The position numbers were made by a program, and so were the translations under genes. The notes beneath the pieces are model-generated. The model did no database searches and was not told where the DNA came from. It saw only the letters and a program-made list of their open reading frames with translations. A DNA stretch of 64,000 nt from Streptomyces sp. NBC_00078. GTDB taxonomy: Bacteria; Actinomycetota; Actinomycetes; Streptomycetales; Streptomycetaceae. The DNA lies in NCBI RefSeq assembly GCF_026343335.1, contig NZ_JAPELX010000001.1:6820001-6884000 (forward strand). The letters are read 5' to 3'. Below are positions 40,941 to 50,025 of the stretch, in pieces (positions within the stretch are counted from its first letter, which is position 1; each line of letters starts with the position of its first letter).

Positions 40941-42641
40941 ATGACGAACCACGGCGAAACCACTGGATCCCCCGATAACGGCAACGCCGGCGGACGTGAG
41001 GATCGCGAGCCCGACGACGGACACGGCGAGTCGCACGCGCGACGAGAGATGCCCGCCGGTCCGACCTCCCCCGGCGACCATGGCGGCCGCTACGAACACG
41101 GGAAGTGCGGCGGACAGGACGCGTACGCCGAGCGCCCGGGCCGCCGCCCGAACCAGGTCGACTGCACTGCCTACGACAGTCACGGCGCCGAGCACCAGGT
41201 CACGCTGCGCACGCCGGCCGAACTGGCCGACGCTCTGCCTTATCTGCTCGGATACCGCCCCGAGGACAGCATCGTCCTGGTCGCCCTGCACGACAGGGAC
41301 AGCCGCGGCCGGTTCGGCGGCCGTGCCCGGCTCGGCATTCCCACCAGCGCCGACGACTGGGCGTCCGTGGCCGAGCAGTTGGCACACGGGCTCGTGACGG
41401 GCAGCGAGCGCAGAGGAGCCCGGCCCGAGCAGATGGTCGCCTACCTCTGCCAGGAACCGGCGAAGGGTGAGACAGGACGCCAGGTCATGGAGCGGTTGCG
41501 GCCCCTGGCCCAGAAACTGCGCGTCGAGTGCGGTCAGCTCGACGTGCCGGTGATCGAGGCGCTGTGCATCTCGGACGGCCGCTTCTGGTCGTACTGCTGC
41601 GTGAACGAGGCATGCTGCCCACCCGCCGGCCTGCCCATGGGGCTGCCCGGCACGTCCGTGCTGGCCGCCGCTGCCACCTATGCAGGCCTCCAGGTGCGTG
41701 GCACGCTGCGCGAACTGCGGGCCAGGCTGCTGCCCTGGGAGACCGCCGCGGCTCTGGAGCAGGAAGGCGCCCTGGACGCAGCGAGCATGGCGCTGGTCCC
41801 CAGGATTCTCGATGACGCCAGTCGCGCGGGCGTGGCCGAGGAGACACTGGAGATGGCCGCGCTGATCATGCGACGGCTGGCGGCCGCCCCGCCCGTGTCC
41901 GGCGCGCTCACAGCGGATCTCCGCGATGACGAACTGCTCGCACACGACGAGGCCGCGACCCTGATTCTCGGCCTGCAGGACCGCGCGACCCGAGACCGCG
42001 CAGCCGAATGGATGGAGGGCGAGGCGGCCGCTGCCGCGCTTCGGCTCTGGCGGGCACTGGCACGACGATGCGTCGGGTCCTATGGCGAACACGCGGCGGC
42101 GCCCTTGACCCTGGCGGGTTGGGTCGCTTGGTCCACGGGCGACGAACTGGAGGCCAGGGAGGCCCTCGCCATGGCACTCGGCGCGGATCCTTCCTACCTC
42201 TTCGCCCGTCTACTGCACCAGGCGTGCAACGAAGGCCTGGACCCGGAGTCGATCCGTCGCTGCTTGCGTGCGGAGCGGAAAGACCGCGAGCGGACGCCGG
42301 CCCAGCAGGCGCACGGCGGAGAGGAGATCGCGGGGCCGCCGGCAGTCGAGGCCGTTGAGCCGGTGCCGGTGCCGGCGCCGAAGGGGGCTTCCCGCGCGCG
42401 TCGCCGTGGCCGCCCCGGCAACACGGTCGGCAACCAGCCACGTTCGGCGAAGGCAGGGAGCCGGGGGAGTGGCGCGAGCGTTCCTCGCCCGCGGACGCGA
42501 GCCGTAGGCGGCACACGTCCGGGCTCCGCCCGCACGGACCGCTCGCGTCCCAGTGCCCCGGAGAAGGATGCCGCTCGCTGTCGCGACGATGGCCCCGGAA
42601 GCTTCCAGCCCGGAAGCGACAGCGTCGAGGGGGAGGCGTGA
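40941..42641 (+). CDS. DUF4192 domain protein
   Basis: The 566-aa protein has a hydrophilic N-terminal tail, then a DUF4192 domain from about residue 85 (VTLRTPAELADALPYLLGYR, PEDSIVLVALHD, ... GRFWSYCCVNEACCPPAG with three Cys). The C-terminal ~130 residues are basic and disordered. The domain is common in actinobacteria and has no established function that I know. It marks the resumption of the chromosomal order found on the other side of the accessory block. The start ATG 40941 has no strong ribosome-binding site. Confidence 0.85.
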   Translation: MTNHGETTGSPDNGNAGGREDREPDDGHGESHARREMPAGPTSPGDHGGRYEHGKCGGQDAYAERPGRRPNQVDCTAYDSHGAEHQVTLRTPAELADALPYLLGYRPEDSIVLVALHDRDSRGRFGGRARLGIPTSADDWASVAEQLAHGLVTGSERRGARPEQMVAYLCQEPAKGETGRQVMERLRPLAQKLRVECGQLDVPVIEALCISDGRFWSYCCVNEACCPPAGLPMGLPGTSVLAAAATYAGLQVRGTLRELRARLLPWETAAALEQEGALDAASMALVPRILDDASRAGVAEETLEMAALIMRRLAAAPPVSGALTADLRDDELLAHDEAATLILGLQDRATRDRAAEWMEGEAAAAALRLWRALARRCVGSYGEHAAAPLTLAGWVAWSTGDELEAREALAMALGADPSYLFARLLHQACNEGLDPESIRRCLRAERKDRERTPAQQAHGGEEIAGPPAVEAVEPVPVPAPKGASRARRRGRPGNTVGNQPRSAKAGSRGSGASVPRPRTRAVGGTRPGSARTDRSRPSAPEKDAARCRDDGPGSFQPGSDSVEGEA

Positions 42642-42913
42642 GCGATGCCCGGAGAACGCCGGCGGGGCCGGTCCGATCGACGACGGTCGCAGAACGATCC
42701 GCTTGCGGCACCAAGAAGTCGACGGAGGCGATGGGAGCCGTCGCCATTCGGTCGGGTCGGCCCTAAGGGGCGTGACCCGGGGGACTCCCTTTCCGTTCAC
42801 CTGAGTGGCGGTACGCCCGGATGGCCGTGCCGCCCACAGCCCACGTCCGTCCGGATCCTCCCACCCGGCGCCGCACACAGCCGAGGTGCACCGAGCGCAG
42901 AAGAAGCCACCCC

Positions 42914-45538
42914 ATGAATCAGCCGAATCCGTTCTCCGCCGCTGACGACGACCGCTCCGGCGTCGGCCGATCCGGGTTGTCTCCGCGGGCGGGTGCCGAA
43001 CTGCCGACACACTCGGCCGGCATCGGCCGGTACGAGCCCCGGATCGCGACCGACGCCCCGCGTGTCTCTCCACTCGACGGCCAGACCTGGCGCCCGCCAC
43101 CGGACGGCCGGGACTGGCGCCCGCCTGCACCGACGGACTGTCCCGGTTCCGGGCCCGACCGTCCCGGGCCGGGGTCCGGGGCAGACGATCAGGACAGGTC
43201 TCCCGCCGGGCCGACGGTCCAAGGACGCACCGTCGCTCGACCGAACACCGAGAGCCTCACCACCCCTCGATCGATCGAACAGTGCCCCATCACGGCCCGA
43301 CCGGCGGACCAGCGCCCGATCGCCGACCGCCCGTGGGACCAGAGCGGCAACGCCGCTCGACCGCCCGCCCCGGGGCGGCCTGCACTGGATCCGCCCGACC
43401 CAAGTCACCTTGCGGTCCGGCCCATGCGCTCGGACCGGCCTCCGGTTCGGGCGGCCGATCCTGACCAGCTCTCGACTCAGTCCGCGGGCCGTGATCAATC
43501 CAGGTTGCGTTCGCTGAGAGTTGCCCCGTCCCCGTCCCCGTCCCCGTCCCCGTCACCGTCCCCGGGCCCGCTTCCGGCACTTCGCCGGTCGGCTGAGCTG
43601 CCGTCCACCCACAACGCCATGATCTGCGTCTCGCTCCCGGGGCTCGCCATCTCGACGGAGCAGGGGCAGATGACCGGTCAGGGGCTGGAGGGGTTCTACC
43701 GTGCGGGCAGGCGCCTGCTCTCCCGGTGCCAGGTCCGCGTGGCCGGGCGGGAACCGCTGGCGGTGCAGGCTCGGATGACCGCGGCCGACCGAGCCCGCTT
43801 CGTGGGCACACTGCGTGCCTCCCCGCACTCCGGCCCGGACCCGGACGTCGTTGTCGAGCGCTTGCGCCACGCGGACGGGACGGAGCGCATCACCTTGCAC
43901 AGCGCAGCCCTACGGCCCCTGCGCGTGCCGGTCGAGGTCGCCCTCGGCACGGACCTGGCCGAGCTGGGCGCCATCGCGTCGGGCACGACGCAGCCCGAAC
44001 TGCCCGCCAGTGTCCACGACTCGGGCCTGCGCTGGTCCTGCCCCACCGGGACCTCGTCGGTCACGGCGGATCCGCCCCCCGCGGACGCGTTGGCCTCCGC
44101 GGGCCTCCTGCGCTGGGAGTTCGAGCTGCCCCCTGGCGGCAGCAGAAGCGTCGAGCTGCGGGTGCGGCCGGACGGAGCAGGGTCCGGGCGGGCCGTGGGC
44201 CGCGCGCCGACGAGCCCGCTCGCCGCCGCTGGGGCGTCCGGTGACGACCCGAGGATCGAGCCGTTGCTGCGGACAAGCATCGACGACCTCCAGGCCTTGA
44301 TGCTGCGCGACCGCAGCAACCCCGGCGATCTGCATCTCGCGGCAGGTGCCCCATGGCGCACCGGTCTCGCACCGGCCGACGCGCTCGCCGCGGCGCGGAT
44401 GGCGCTGCCCCTCGGCACCCGCCTCGCCGCAGGCACGCTGCGTACCCTCGCCCGCAGTCAACTCCAGGGTGCAGGACCTCAGTCCGGGATGCTCCCCGGT
44501 CCGCGACGGGACGCGGGCACCCATCTGCCGCCGGGTTGCACCGGCACGGAAGCCACCCTGCTCTTCCCGGTACTTCTGGCGGAGGCCCGCCGTTGGGGGC
44601 TTCCCGAACCCGAGACGGAAGTGCTGCTACCGGCGGCCGAGCGCTGTCTGGGCTGGCTGCGTACAACCGTCGGTGACGGCACTTACTTGCGCGACCCGCA
44701 TCCGAGCGGTCCCGTCCGTTGCGAGATGCAGGCCCACGCCCACCGCGCGGCTCTGCTGGGCGCCGATCTGCTCGACGCGTACGGGAGACCGGGCGGCGCC
44801 GAGCTGCGGTACTGGGCGCAGACGCTGCGGACGGCTTTCCGGGAGGACTTCTGGATCGACGACCCGACGGGTGGCCGACCGGCGGCAGCCCGCGCTCCCG
44901 ACGGCACCCTGGTGCCACACCTGGGCGCAAACGCCGCCCATCTCCTTGACACCGGCCTGCTCGGCGGGGGCGAACTGGCCCCCGGACTGCTCGACAAGGT
45001 GCAGACCGAACAACTCGCACGACTGCTCGGCAGCCCGGCCATGGACTCGGGCTGGGGTCTGCGTGGACTGGGCGCGAAGGAAGCCGGATACAACCCGTTC
45101 GGCCACCGCAGCGGCGCAGTGCGGGTCCACGAGACGGCGATCGCCGTCGCAGGCCTGGCCGCCGCCGGCTACGAGAAGGAGGCGAGTTCGCTCCTGAGGG
45201 GCGCACTGGCGTCGGCAGAGGCCTTCGGGCACCGGCTGCCCGAGATGTACGGGGGCGAGCAACGCACCGACGGCAGCACTCCCCTCCCGCACCCGGCGGC
45301 CTGTCGCCCAGCCGCCACCGCGGCGGCCGCAGGCGTGCTGCTGCCGACCACGCTCGCGGGAATCCGCCCCGACGCCCCCGCCGGGACCGTCACGCTGAGC
45401 CCCATGCACAGCGCTCCCCTCGGCGAGATCGTCCTGACGGGACTCCGGGTCGCCGGGGCCTCCTTCTCCGTACGTGTCAGCCGGCTCGGCCTCGCCATGG
45501 TCGAGGAGGCGGCCGACGGGCTGCAACTGGGCGTGTGA
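42914..45538 (+). CDS. Glycogen-debranching-enzyme-like protein with disordered N-terminal region
   Basis: The 874-aa protein has ~235 disordered residues rich in Pro, Arg and Asp, then an N-terminal debranching domain (MICVSLPGLAISTEQGQMTG, LEGFYRAGRRLLSRCQVRVA) and an (alpha/alpha)6-barrel-like part (LPPGCTGTEATLLFPVLLAE, GLRGLGAKEAGYNPFGHRSG). It matches the GDE_N_bis plus six-hairpin glycosidase arrangement of amylo-alpha-1,6-glucosidase-like proteins. It may trim glycogen or a related glucan; activity is not certain. ATG 42914 is chosen, though an in-frame GTG lies upstream. Confidence 0.78.
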   Translation: MNQPNPFSAADDDRSGVGRSGLSPRAGAELPTHSAGIGRYEPRIATDAPRVSPLDGQTWRPPPDGRDWRPPAPTDCPGSGPDRPGPGSGADDQDRSPAGPTVQGRTVARPNTESLTTPRSIEQCPITARPADQRPIADRPWDQSGNAARPPAPGRPALDPPDPSHLAVRPMRSDRPPVRAADPDQLSTQSAGRDQSRLRSLRVAPSPSPSPSPSPSPGPLPALRRSAELPSTHNAMICVSLPGLAISTEQGQMTGQGLEGFYRAGRRLLSRCQVRVAGREPLAVQARMTAADRARFVGTLRASPHSGPDPDVVVERLRHADGTERITLHSAALRPLRVPVEVALGTDLAELGAIASGTTQPELPASVHDSGLRWSCPTGTSSVTADPPPADALASAGLLRWEFELPPGGSRSVELRVRPDGAGSGRAVGRAPTSPLAAAGASGDDPRIEPLLRTSIDDLQALMLRDRSNPGDLHLAAGAPWRTGLAPADALAAARMALPLGTRLAAGTLRTLARSQLQGAGPQSGMLPGPRRDAGTHLPPGCTGTEATLLFPVLLAEARRWGLPEPETEVLLPAAERCLGWLRTTVGDGTYLRDPHPSGPVRCEMQAHAHRAALLGADLLDAYGRPGGAELRYWAQTLRTAFREDFWIDDPTGGRPAAARAPDGTLVPHLGANAAHLLDTGLLGGGELAPGLLDKVQTEQLARLLGSPAMDSGWGLRGLGAKEAGYNPFGHRSGAVRVHETAIAVAGLAAAGYEKEASSLLRGALASAEAFGHRLPEMYGGEQRTDGSTPLPHPAACRPAATAAAAGVLLPTTLAGIRPDAPAGTVTLSPMHSAPLGEIVLTGLRVAGASFSVRVSRLGLAMVEEAADGLQLGV
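43526..43566 (+). repeat. Six-base microsatellite encoding a Pro-Ser run
   Basis: About six tandem copies of CCGTCC, one with a substitution (CACCGTCC), encode PSPSPSPSPSPG at the end of the disordered N-terminal region. A change in copy number would keep the reading frame and alter linker length. Confidence 0.7.
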
Positions 45539-45640
45539 CCTTGGACGACGCAGCATCGCGCAACGGCAGGGACCAGATGGGAGGCTCAGATCGGACCGAA
45601 GTGGATCAGCCATCGAAGCGGCCGACGAAGAGAGTGTTTA

Positions 45641-45662
45641 TCGTCAAGCAGACGACTATGAT
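45641..45662 (+). promoter_or_regulatory. Promoter with inverted repeat ahead of the NUDIX gene
   Basis: TATGAT at 45657-45662 is a -10 box six bases before ATG 45669, so the mRNA is probably leaderless. An inverted repeat TCGTC-N5-GACGA at 45641-45655 overlaps the promoter, as expected for autoregulation by the adjacent NrtR-like protein. Confidence 0.55.
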
Positions 45663-45668
45663 CGCCGC

Positions 45669-46427
45669 ATGCCCTACGACCCGTCAGCATTTCCGCCCTT
45701 TGCCGTCACCGTGGACCTGGTCGTGCTGACCGTGCGACGTCACGCGCTGTGCGCGCTGGCGGTACGCAGGGGGGAATCGCCTTTCCAGGGGCGCTGGGCG
45801 CTGCCCGGGGGCTTCGTACGGGCCGACGAGGATCTGGCGCAGGCCGCTGCACGCGAGCTGGCCGAGGAGACCGGGCTGCGCGCCCACGACCCGTCCGTTC
45901 CCGCTCAGGACAACGGCGCTCACCTGGAGCAGCTCGCCACCTACGGTGACCCCAAGCGGGACCCTCGTATGCGCGTCGTCAGCGTCGCCCACCTTGCGCT
46001 GGCGCCCGATCTGCCTGCTCCCCGAGCGGGCGGCGACGCCAGCAATGCCCGCTGGGCGCCGGTCGAGGAGCTGCTGCAGCAGGGCGGCTACGGCCGCGAC
46101 GGCGAACCGGTGGCGCCGCTCGCCTTCGACCATGCGCAGATCCTGTCCGACGGTGTCGAGCGAGCCCGTTCCAAGATCGAGTACTCGTCCCTCGCCACGG
46201 CGTTCTGCCCCACCGAGTTCACTGTCGGCGAGCTGCGCCGGGTCTACGAGGCGGTATGGGGCGTGGCACTCGACCCGCGCAACTTCCATCGCAAGGTGAC
46301 GGGCACGCCGGGCTTCCTCGTCCCCACCGGGGGGACCACCACGCGCCAGGGCGGTCGCCCCGCCCAGTTGTTCCGGGCCGGGGGTGCCACGTTGCTCAAC
46401 CCCCCGATGCTGCGCCCCGAAGTGTGA
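45669..46427 (+). CDS. NUDIX hydrolase with C-terminal winged helix (NrtR-like)
   Basis: The 252-aa protein has an intact Nudix box, GGFVRADEDLAQAAARELAE then ETGL, matching Gx5Ex7REUxEExGU. Its C-terminal part (SLATAFCPTEFTVGELRRVY, RNFHRKVTGTPGFLVPTG) resembles the winged helix of NrtR-type regulators of NAD metabolism. Many NrtR repressors have lost hydrolase residues; here they are kept, so it could be hydrolase, regulator or both. An inverted repeat overlaps its promoter. ATG 45669 gives the family N-terminus. Confidence 0.82.
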   Translation: MPYDPSAFPPFAVTVDLVVLTVRRHALCALAVRRGESPFQGRWALPGGFVRADEDLAQAAARELAEETGLRAHDPSVPAQDNGAHLEQLATYGDPKRDPRMRVVSVAHLALAPDLPAPRAGGDASNARWAPVEELLQQGGYGRDGEPVAPLAFDHAQILSDGVERARSKIEYSSLATAFCPTEFTVGELRRVYEAVWGVALDPRNFHRKVTGTPGFLVPTGGTTTRQGGRPAQLFRAGGATLLNPPMLRPEV

Positions 46428-46558
46428 CGCAGGAGCCCGGGCTCGGCGCGGCCGACTCGGCGGCGAGCGGCCAACACGACTGGAGTGGACCGGTCTCGAC
46501 CTGCGAAGTGGGCGCGCGATCCAGGAAAAAACGGACATAGCGCGCTATCTTGCTGCGG

Positions 46559-48550
46559 GTGATCCAGGTCTTCGGATTGACCAGCAAACCCCGCAAGGAG
46601 CTTGCGCCCGCCGTCGATGACATCTCCTTCGATGCACGCGCAGGCCACGTCACCGCGTTGCTCGGCCCGACGGGGGCGGGTAAGACGACCGCGCTCAGAC
46701 TCATGCTCGAGCTCCAACAGGGCCGTGGCATCACCTATTTCAGAGGCCGGCCCCTGCACCGCATCGCCCATCCCTCTCGCGAGGTCGGCGTGCTCCTGGG
46801 TGACGTACCGGGACACCCTGCCCGCACGGTCCGAGGTCATGTCCGCATGCTGTGTGCCGCCGCAGGAGTCCCCGTCCGCCGCGCCGACGAGGTCCTCGAA
46901 GTGGTCGGCCTCGTCAGTCTGCGCGAGGAGCGCCTCGGCACCCTCTCTCGCGGGATGGACCGCCGCCTGGGCCTGGCCTGCGCCCTGCTCCCCGACCCGC
47001 ACACCCTCGTACTCGACGAGCCCGCCCATGGACTCTCCACCCGCGAGACCCGCTGGTTGTACGGCATGCTGCGCGCGCACGCGGCCCAGGGCGGCACGGT
47101 CCTGCTGACCACGGCCGACCCCAAGGAAGCAGCCGGCAGCGCCGACCGGGTCGTCACACTGGCGCAGGGCAGACTTGTCGCCGACCAGAGCGCCGGCGAC
47201 TTCGCCCACACCCGGCTGCGCCCCCGCGTCGCCGTCCGCAGCCCGCACGCCGCGCGCCTGGCCGCCCAGCTCACCAAGGAAGCCCGCAGCGCGCGGCGAT
47301 CCGTCGAGGTCGTGCGTGAGCGAGGCAACCGCCTCTCCGTGTACGGCAGTACCTGCGCCGACGTCGGCGAGACCGCGTTCCGCCACGGCATCCTCGTACA
47401 TCAACTCGCGGACGAGACCGGGGACATGGGGCCCGGAGCGATGGAAGCGCCCATCAGGGAACCGGAAGCCGCCGACGAGCTGCCGGCACCGGACGGGTCG
47501 CGCACCGCGGACCCGGCTCAGAACACTGGCGCGGCACCCCAGCGGGAAGGCACCGAAGCGGATTCTGCGACGCCGACGGGTGCGGCTCCTGAATCGGGCC
47601 CCCATGGCGCTTCCCGGACTCAGGGCGACGGGCTGTATGACGACGACCCACTGAATTCGCCCGTCACCGAACCCCCATCGCGCGTGCCGTCCAGCCGGGC
47701 CGCGCTGCCGGCCTCGCGCCCCGCTGGTGCGGGCCTCGGCGACGCGTCTCCCCTCCCACCCCCCATCTCCGTCCGCACCGCCCCCAGCCCCCTCCGCCCC
47801 CTTCGCTACGAGATCCGTCGTGCTGCCGGCATCGGCACCGGGTTTCTCACCGCGGCCGCTGTGCTCGTCGTGTCTGCTCTCGCCGCCGTCGTCCTGGCAC
47901 GGATCGGGAACACTCCGCAGTCGCGCCTGCTGGTCGCATGGCCGCGGGAACTGCCGCTTCCTCCTGCCGCGCTCGGTGCGGGACTGCTCGGTGCGCTGGC
48001 CTTCGGCGACGAGTTCCGCCACCCCGCGCTGGCGGCGGACCGCGGCACCGTGCCCCGTCGGCTGGGGCTGCTCGCCGCGAAACTCTTCGTCGCCACCACC
48101 ACCGCGCTGCTGCTGGCCTTCCTCACCGTCGGCTGCGACGCCGAAATGCTCTACCTCGTATACGGACGGGAGCTCACAGAGGTTCCCGGGGACTGGCTGT
48201 CGCTCAGTGCGAGTTGGCTCGGACTGGTTGTCGGCTGCGCGTGGGCCGGAGTGCTGGCCGCCGGCGTCTTCCGGTCCACCACTGCGGGACTCGCGGCCGT
48301 ACTCGCCGTACCGGTCCTCGTTGTCCCCCTCGTACAAAAGGCCTTGGCGGGATCGTCCGTGCGTACGGCGGCCGGGTTTCCGCTGCGGCTGCGAGAGATG
48401 TTCCTCATGCAGTGGCCTTTCGGGGGAGAGCGCTATCTGTCCGCCGTCGCGCGCGTGGTCGCCCAACCTGTGGGTGGCGCCCTGACGTTGTCGCTCAGCG
48501 CTCTGCTCTGCGCGTATCTGCTCACCACCCTGCGCAGCAGGGCCCGATGA
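46559..48550 (+). CDS. ABC transporter, ATPase fused to membrane domain
   Basis: The 663-aa protein has an ATP-binding domain at ~1-215 (LLGPTGAGKTTALRLML, LSRGMDRRLGL as a degenerate signature, LVLDEPAHGLS) and a long acidic/Pro-rich linker (~290-410). Its C-terminal half has about six hydrophobic segments of the ABC-2 type (GFLTAAAVLVVSALAAVVLA, ... LSLSALLCAYLLTTL). It would export a lipid-like or peptide substrate as a homodimer; substrate unknown. GTG 46559 is preferred, with TATCTT seven bases before it suggesting a leaderless mRNA; TTG 46550 is the alternative. It keeps the position between the NUDIX gene and whiH. Confidence 0.82.
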   Translation: MIQVFGLTSKPRKELAPAVDDISFDARAGHVTALLGPTGAGKTTALRLMLELQQGRGITYFRGRPLHRIAHPSREVGVLLGDVPGHPARTVRGHVRMLCAAAGVPVRRADEVLEVVGLVSLREERLGTLSRGMDRRLGLACALLPDPHTLVLDEPAHGLSTRETRWLYGMLRAHAAQGGTVLLTTADPKEAAGSADRVVTLAQGRLVADQSAGDFAHTRLRPRVAVRSPHAARLAAQLTKEARSARRSVEVVRERGNRLSVYGSTCADVGETAFRHGILVHQLADETGDMGPGAMEAPIREPEAADELPAPDGSRTADPAQNTGAAPQREGTEADSATPTGAAPESGPHGASRTQGDGLYDDDPLNSPVTEPPSRVPSSRAALPASRPAGAGLGDASPLPPPISVRTAPSPLRPLRYEIRRAAGIGTGFLTAAAVLVVSALAAVVLARIGNTPQSRLLVAWPRELPLPPAALGAGLLGALAFGDEFRHPALAADRGTVPRRLGLLAAKLFVATTTALLLAFLTVGCDAEMLYLVYGRELTEVPGDWLSLSASWLGLVVGCAWAGVLAAGVFRSTTAGLAAVLAVPVLVVPLVQKALAGSSVRTAAGFPLRLREMFLMQWPFGGERYLSAVARVVAQPVGGALTLSLSALLCAYLLTTLRSRAR

Positions 48551-48612
48551 CCACGGTTCGCGCGCTTTCGGCGCACCATGTGCGCAACTCCCTGGGGTAA
48601 GCCCATTTCTTT

Positions 48613-48619
48613 CCGATAA
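48613..48619 (+). promoter_or_regulatory. Possible sigma-WhiG -10 element upstream of whiH
   Basis: CCGATAA matches the -10 motif of sigma-28-type WhiG promoters (consensus GCCGATAA), 93 bases before the whiH start. whiH is known to depend on WhiG. I do not see a TAAA -35 at the standard 15-base spacing, so the match is partial. Confidence 0.4.
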
Positions 48620-48711
48620 GGCGTCAATTGCGACGCGGTGAGCGATCACCCTTTCGTGTGCTTTTCACCAAAGACCTCAAGGGAGTTGAGAACGACGCCG
48701 ACAAAGGATCC

Positions 48712-49599
48712 GTGAGTACCCTTGCGCACACCATGATGACCGCCGCCCGCTCCGCAGACTCAGGTCTCGTCGGCCCGGGCGAACTCGACCGCTACCCCTA
48801 CGCCGAGACCCCCGTGGTCGACCGCGTCGGAGCCCCCGCCTGGGAGAGCACGGACCCGGAGCTGAGCCGCGTCGGGCGGCGTGCCGCAGGCAGCCGGGGG
48901 CGCGGGCTGCATGGCCAACTCGTCCAGCAGCTTGGCCAGATGATCGTCTCCGGTGACCTGGGCGCAGACCGTCCGCTGGTGCCGGAGGAGATCGGCCAGC
49001 GCTTCGAGGTCTCCCGCACCGTCGTCCGCGAGTCGCTCCGCGTCCTGGAGGCCAAGGGCCTGGTCAGTGCCCGCCCGAACGTCGGCACGCGCGTGCGCCC
49101 CGTCAGCGACTGGAACCTCCTCGACGCGGACATCATCGAATGGCGAGCCTTCGGGCCGCAGCGTGACGACCAGCGCCGCGAGCTGAGCGAGCTGCGCTGG
49201 ACGATGGAGCCGCTCGCCGCCCGTCTCGCCGCCGGGCACGGGCGCGAGGACGTCCAGCAGCGGCTCGCTGACATGGTCGAGATCATGGGGCACGCGATGG
49301 GGCAGGGTGACGCCATCACGTTCTCCCGCGCCGATGCCGAGTTCCACTCCCTGCTCATCCAGGTCGCGGGCAACCGGATGCTGGAGCACCTGTCCGGGAT
49401 TGTTTCGGCGGCCCTCCATGTCTCAGGCGGTCCGATCACCGGCTGTGACCGGCCGAACGAGACCTCGCTGGGGCACCACGGAAGGATCGTCGACGCCCTC
49501 GCCACCGGGGACGGCGCGACGGCCGAATCGGCCATGCGTCAACTGCTCACGGTCCACCCCGAGGTGGAGCGCGTGGTGCCCGCGCCGCGCGAACACTGA
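48712..49599 (+). CDS. whiH: Sporulation regulator WhiH (GntR family, FadR-like)
   Basis: The 295-aa protein has a GntR winged helix at ~68-135 (LHGQLVQQLGQMIVSGDLGA, IGQRFEVSRTVVRESLRVLE) and an FCD effector domain (MEPLAARLAAGHGREDVQQR, DAEFHSLLIQVAGNRMLEHL). Length and its place directly before hrdB identify it as WhiH, an early regulator of sporulation septation in aerial hyphae. GTG 48712 follows AAAGGA. A strong terminator lies at 49672-49716. Confidence 0.92.
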   Translation: MSTLAHTMMTAARSADSGLVGPGELDRYPYAETPVVDRVGAPAWESTDPELSRVGRRAAGSRGRGLHGQLVQQLGQMIVSGDLGADRPLVPEEIGQRFEVSRTVVRESLRVLEAKGLVSARPNVGTRVRPVSDWNLLDADIIEWRAFGPQRDDQRRELSELRWTMEPLAARLAAGHGREDVQQRLADMVEIMGHAMGQGDAITFSRADAEFHSLLIQVAGNRMLEHLSGIVSAALHVSGGPITGCDRPNETSLGHHGRIVDALATGDGATAESAMRQLLTVHPEVERVVPAPREH

Positions 49600-49671
49600 C
49601 CGCACACCGCGGGCGGCGCGGCCGGGAGATGTCTCCCCCTCCTGTGGCATCGCTCGGCCGTCGAACCGCCT

Positions 49672-49716
49672 CCGTCGGACCCCGCAGGATCCGCGAGATC
49701 CTGCGGGGTCCGACGG
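49672..49716 (+). terminator. Strong terminator after whiH
   Basis: Perfect 20-base arms (49672-49691, 49697-49716) flank a five-base loop, 72 bases after the whiH stop. Confidence 0.88.
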
Positions 49717-50025
49717 CGCAACAGGCCACGAGGCCCTTTGGGGAGGCCCGGCCTGCCCCATGGATGACCTCATTTGTCTATATCTGACTACTTTTGAGCA
49801 CTTACGGGGTGTGACTCGGGCCACGCAGAATGGGCGTAACACTCGCGGAGACAGCGCGATGACCTAAGAGGTGACAGCCGAGGAGGGAATACGGACGCCG
49901 TTTGCGGCGCTGTGCATCTTCCCGGCCCTCGCCCGCGCCGTCGGCCCAATCCCCAAGCCGGTGGTCGGCTCCTGTCCGCCCGGATGGGGCCGGAAGCCGT
50001 TTTCCAACGTTCCGAGAGGTTGTTC
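49717..50025 (+). promoter_or_regulatory. Promoter and leader of hrdB
   Basis: The stretch has an AT-richer core (49765-49800, with TATATCTGACTACTT) and a long 5' leader before the GTG of hrdB. A short upstream frame is not convincing. It must contain the promoters of the principal sigma factor gene; I do not assign exact hexamers. Confidence 0.5.

Noticed and set aside
40851..42092. 413-codon minus-strand frame
   Set aside because: Shadow of the DUF4192 gene; no domain and no ribosome-binding site.
43526..43566. Possible CRISPR or regulatory repeat
   Set aside because: The short tandem CCGTCC units have no spacers and lie in frame inside a coding sequence as a Pro-Ser linker.
46244..48649. 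801-codon minus-strand frame
   Set aside because: It is antisense to the ABC transporter gene and part of the NUDIX gene; it has no recognisable domain, while the plus-strand frame has full Walker and membrane motifs.
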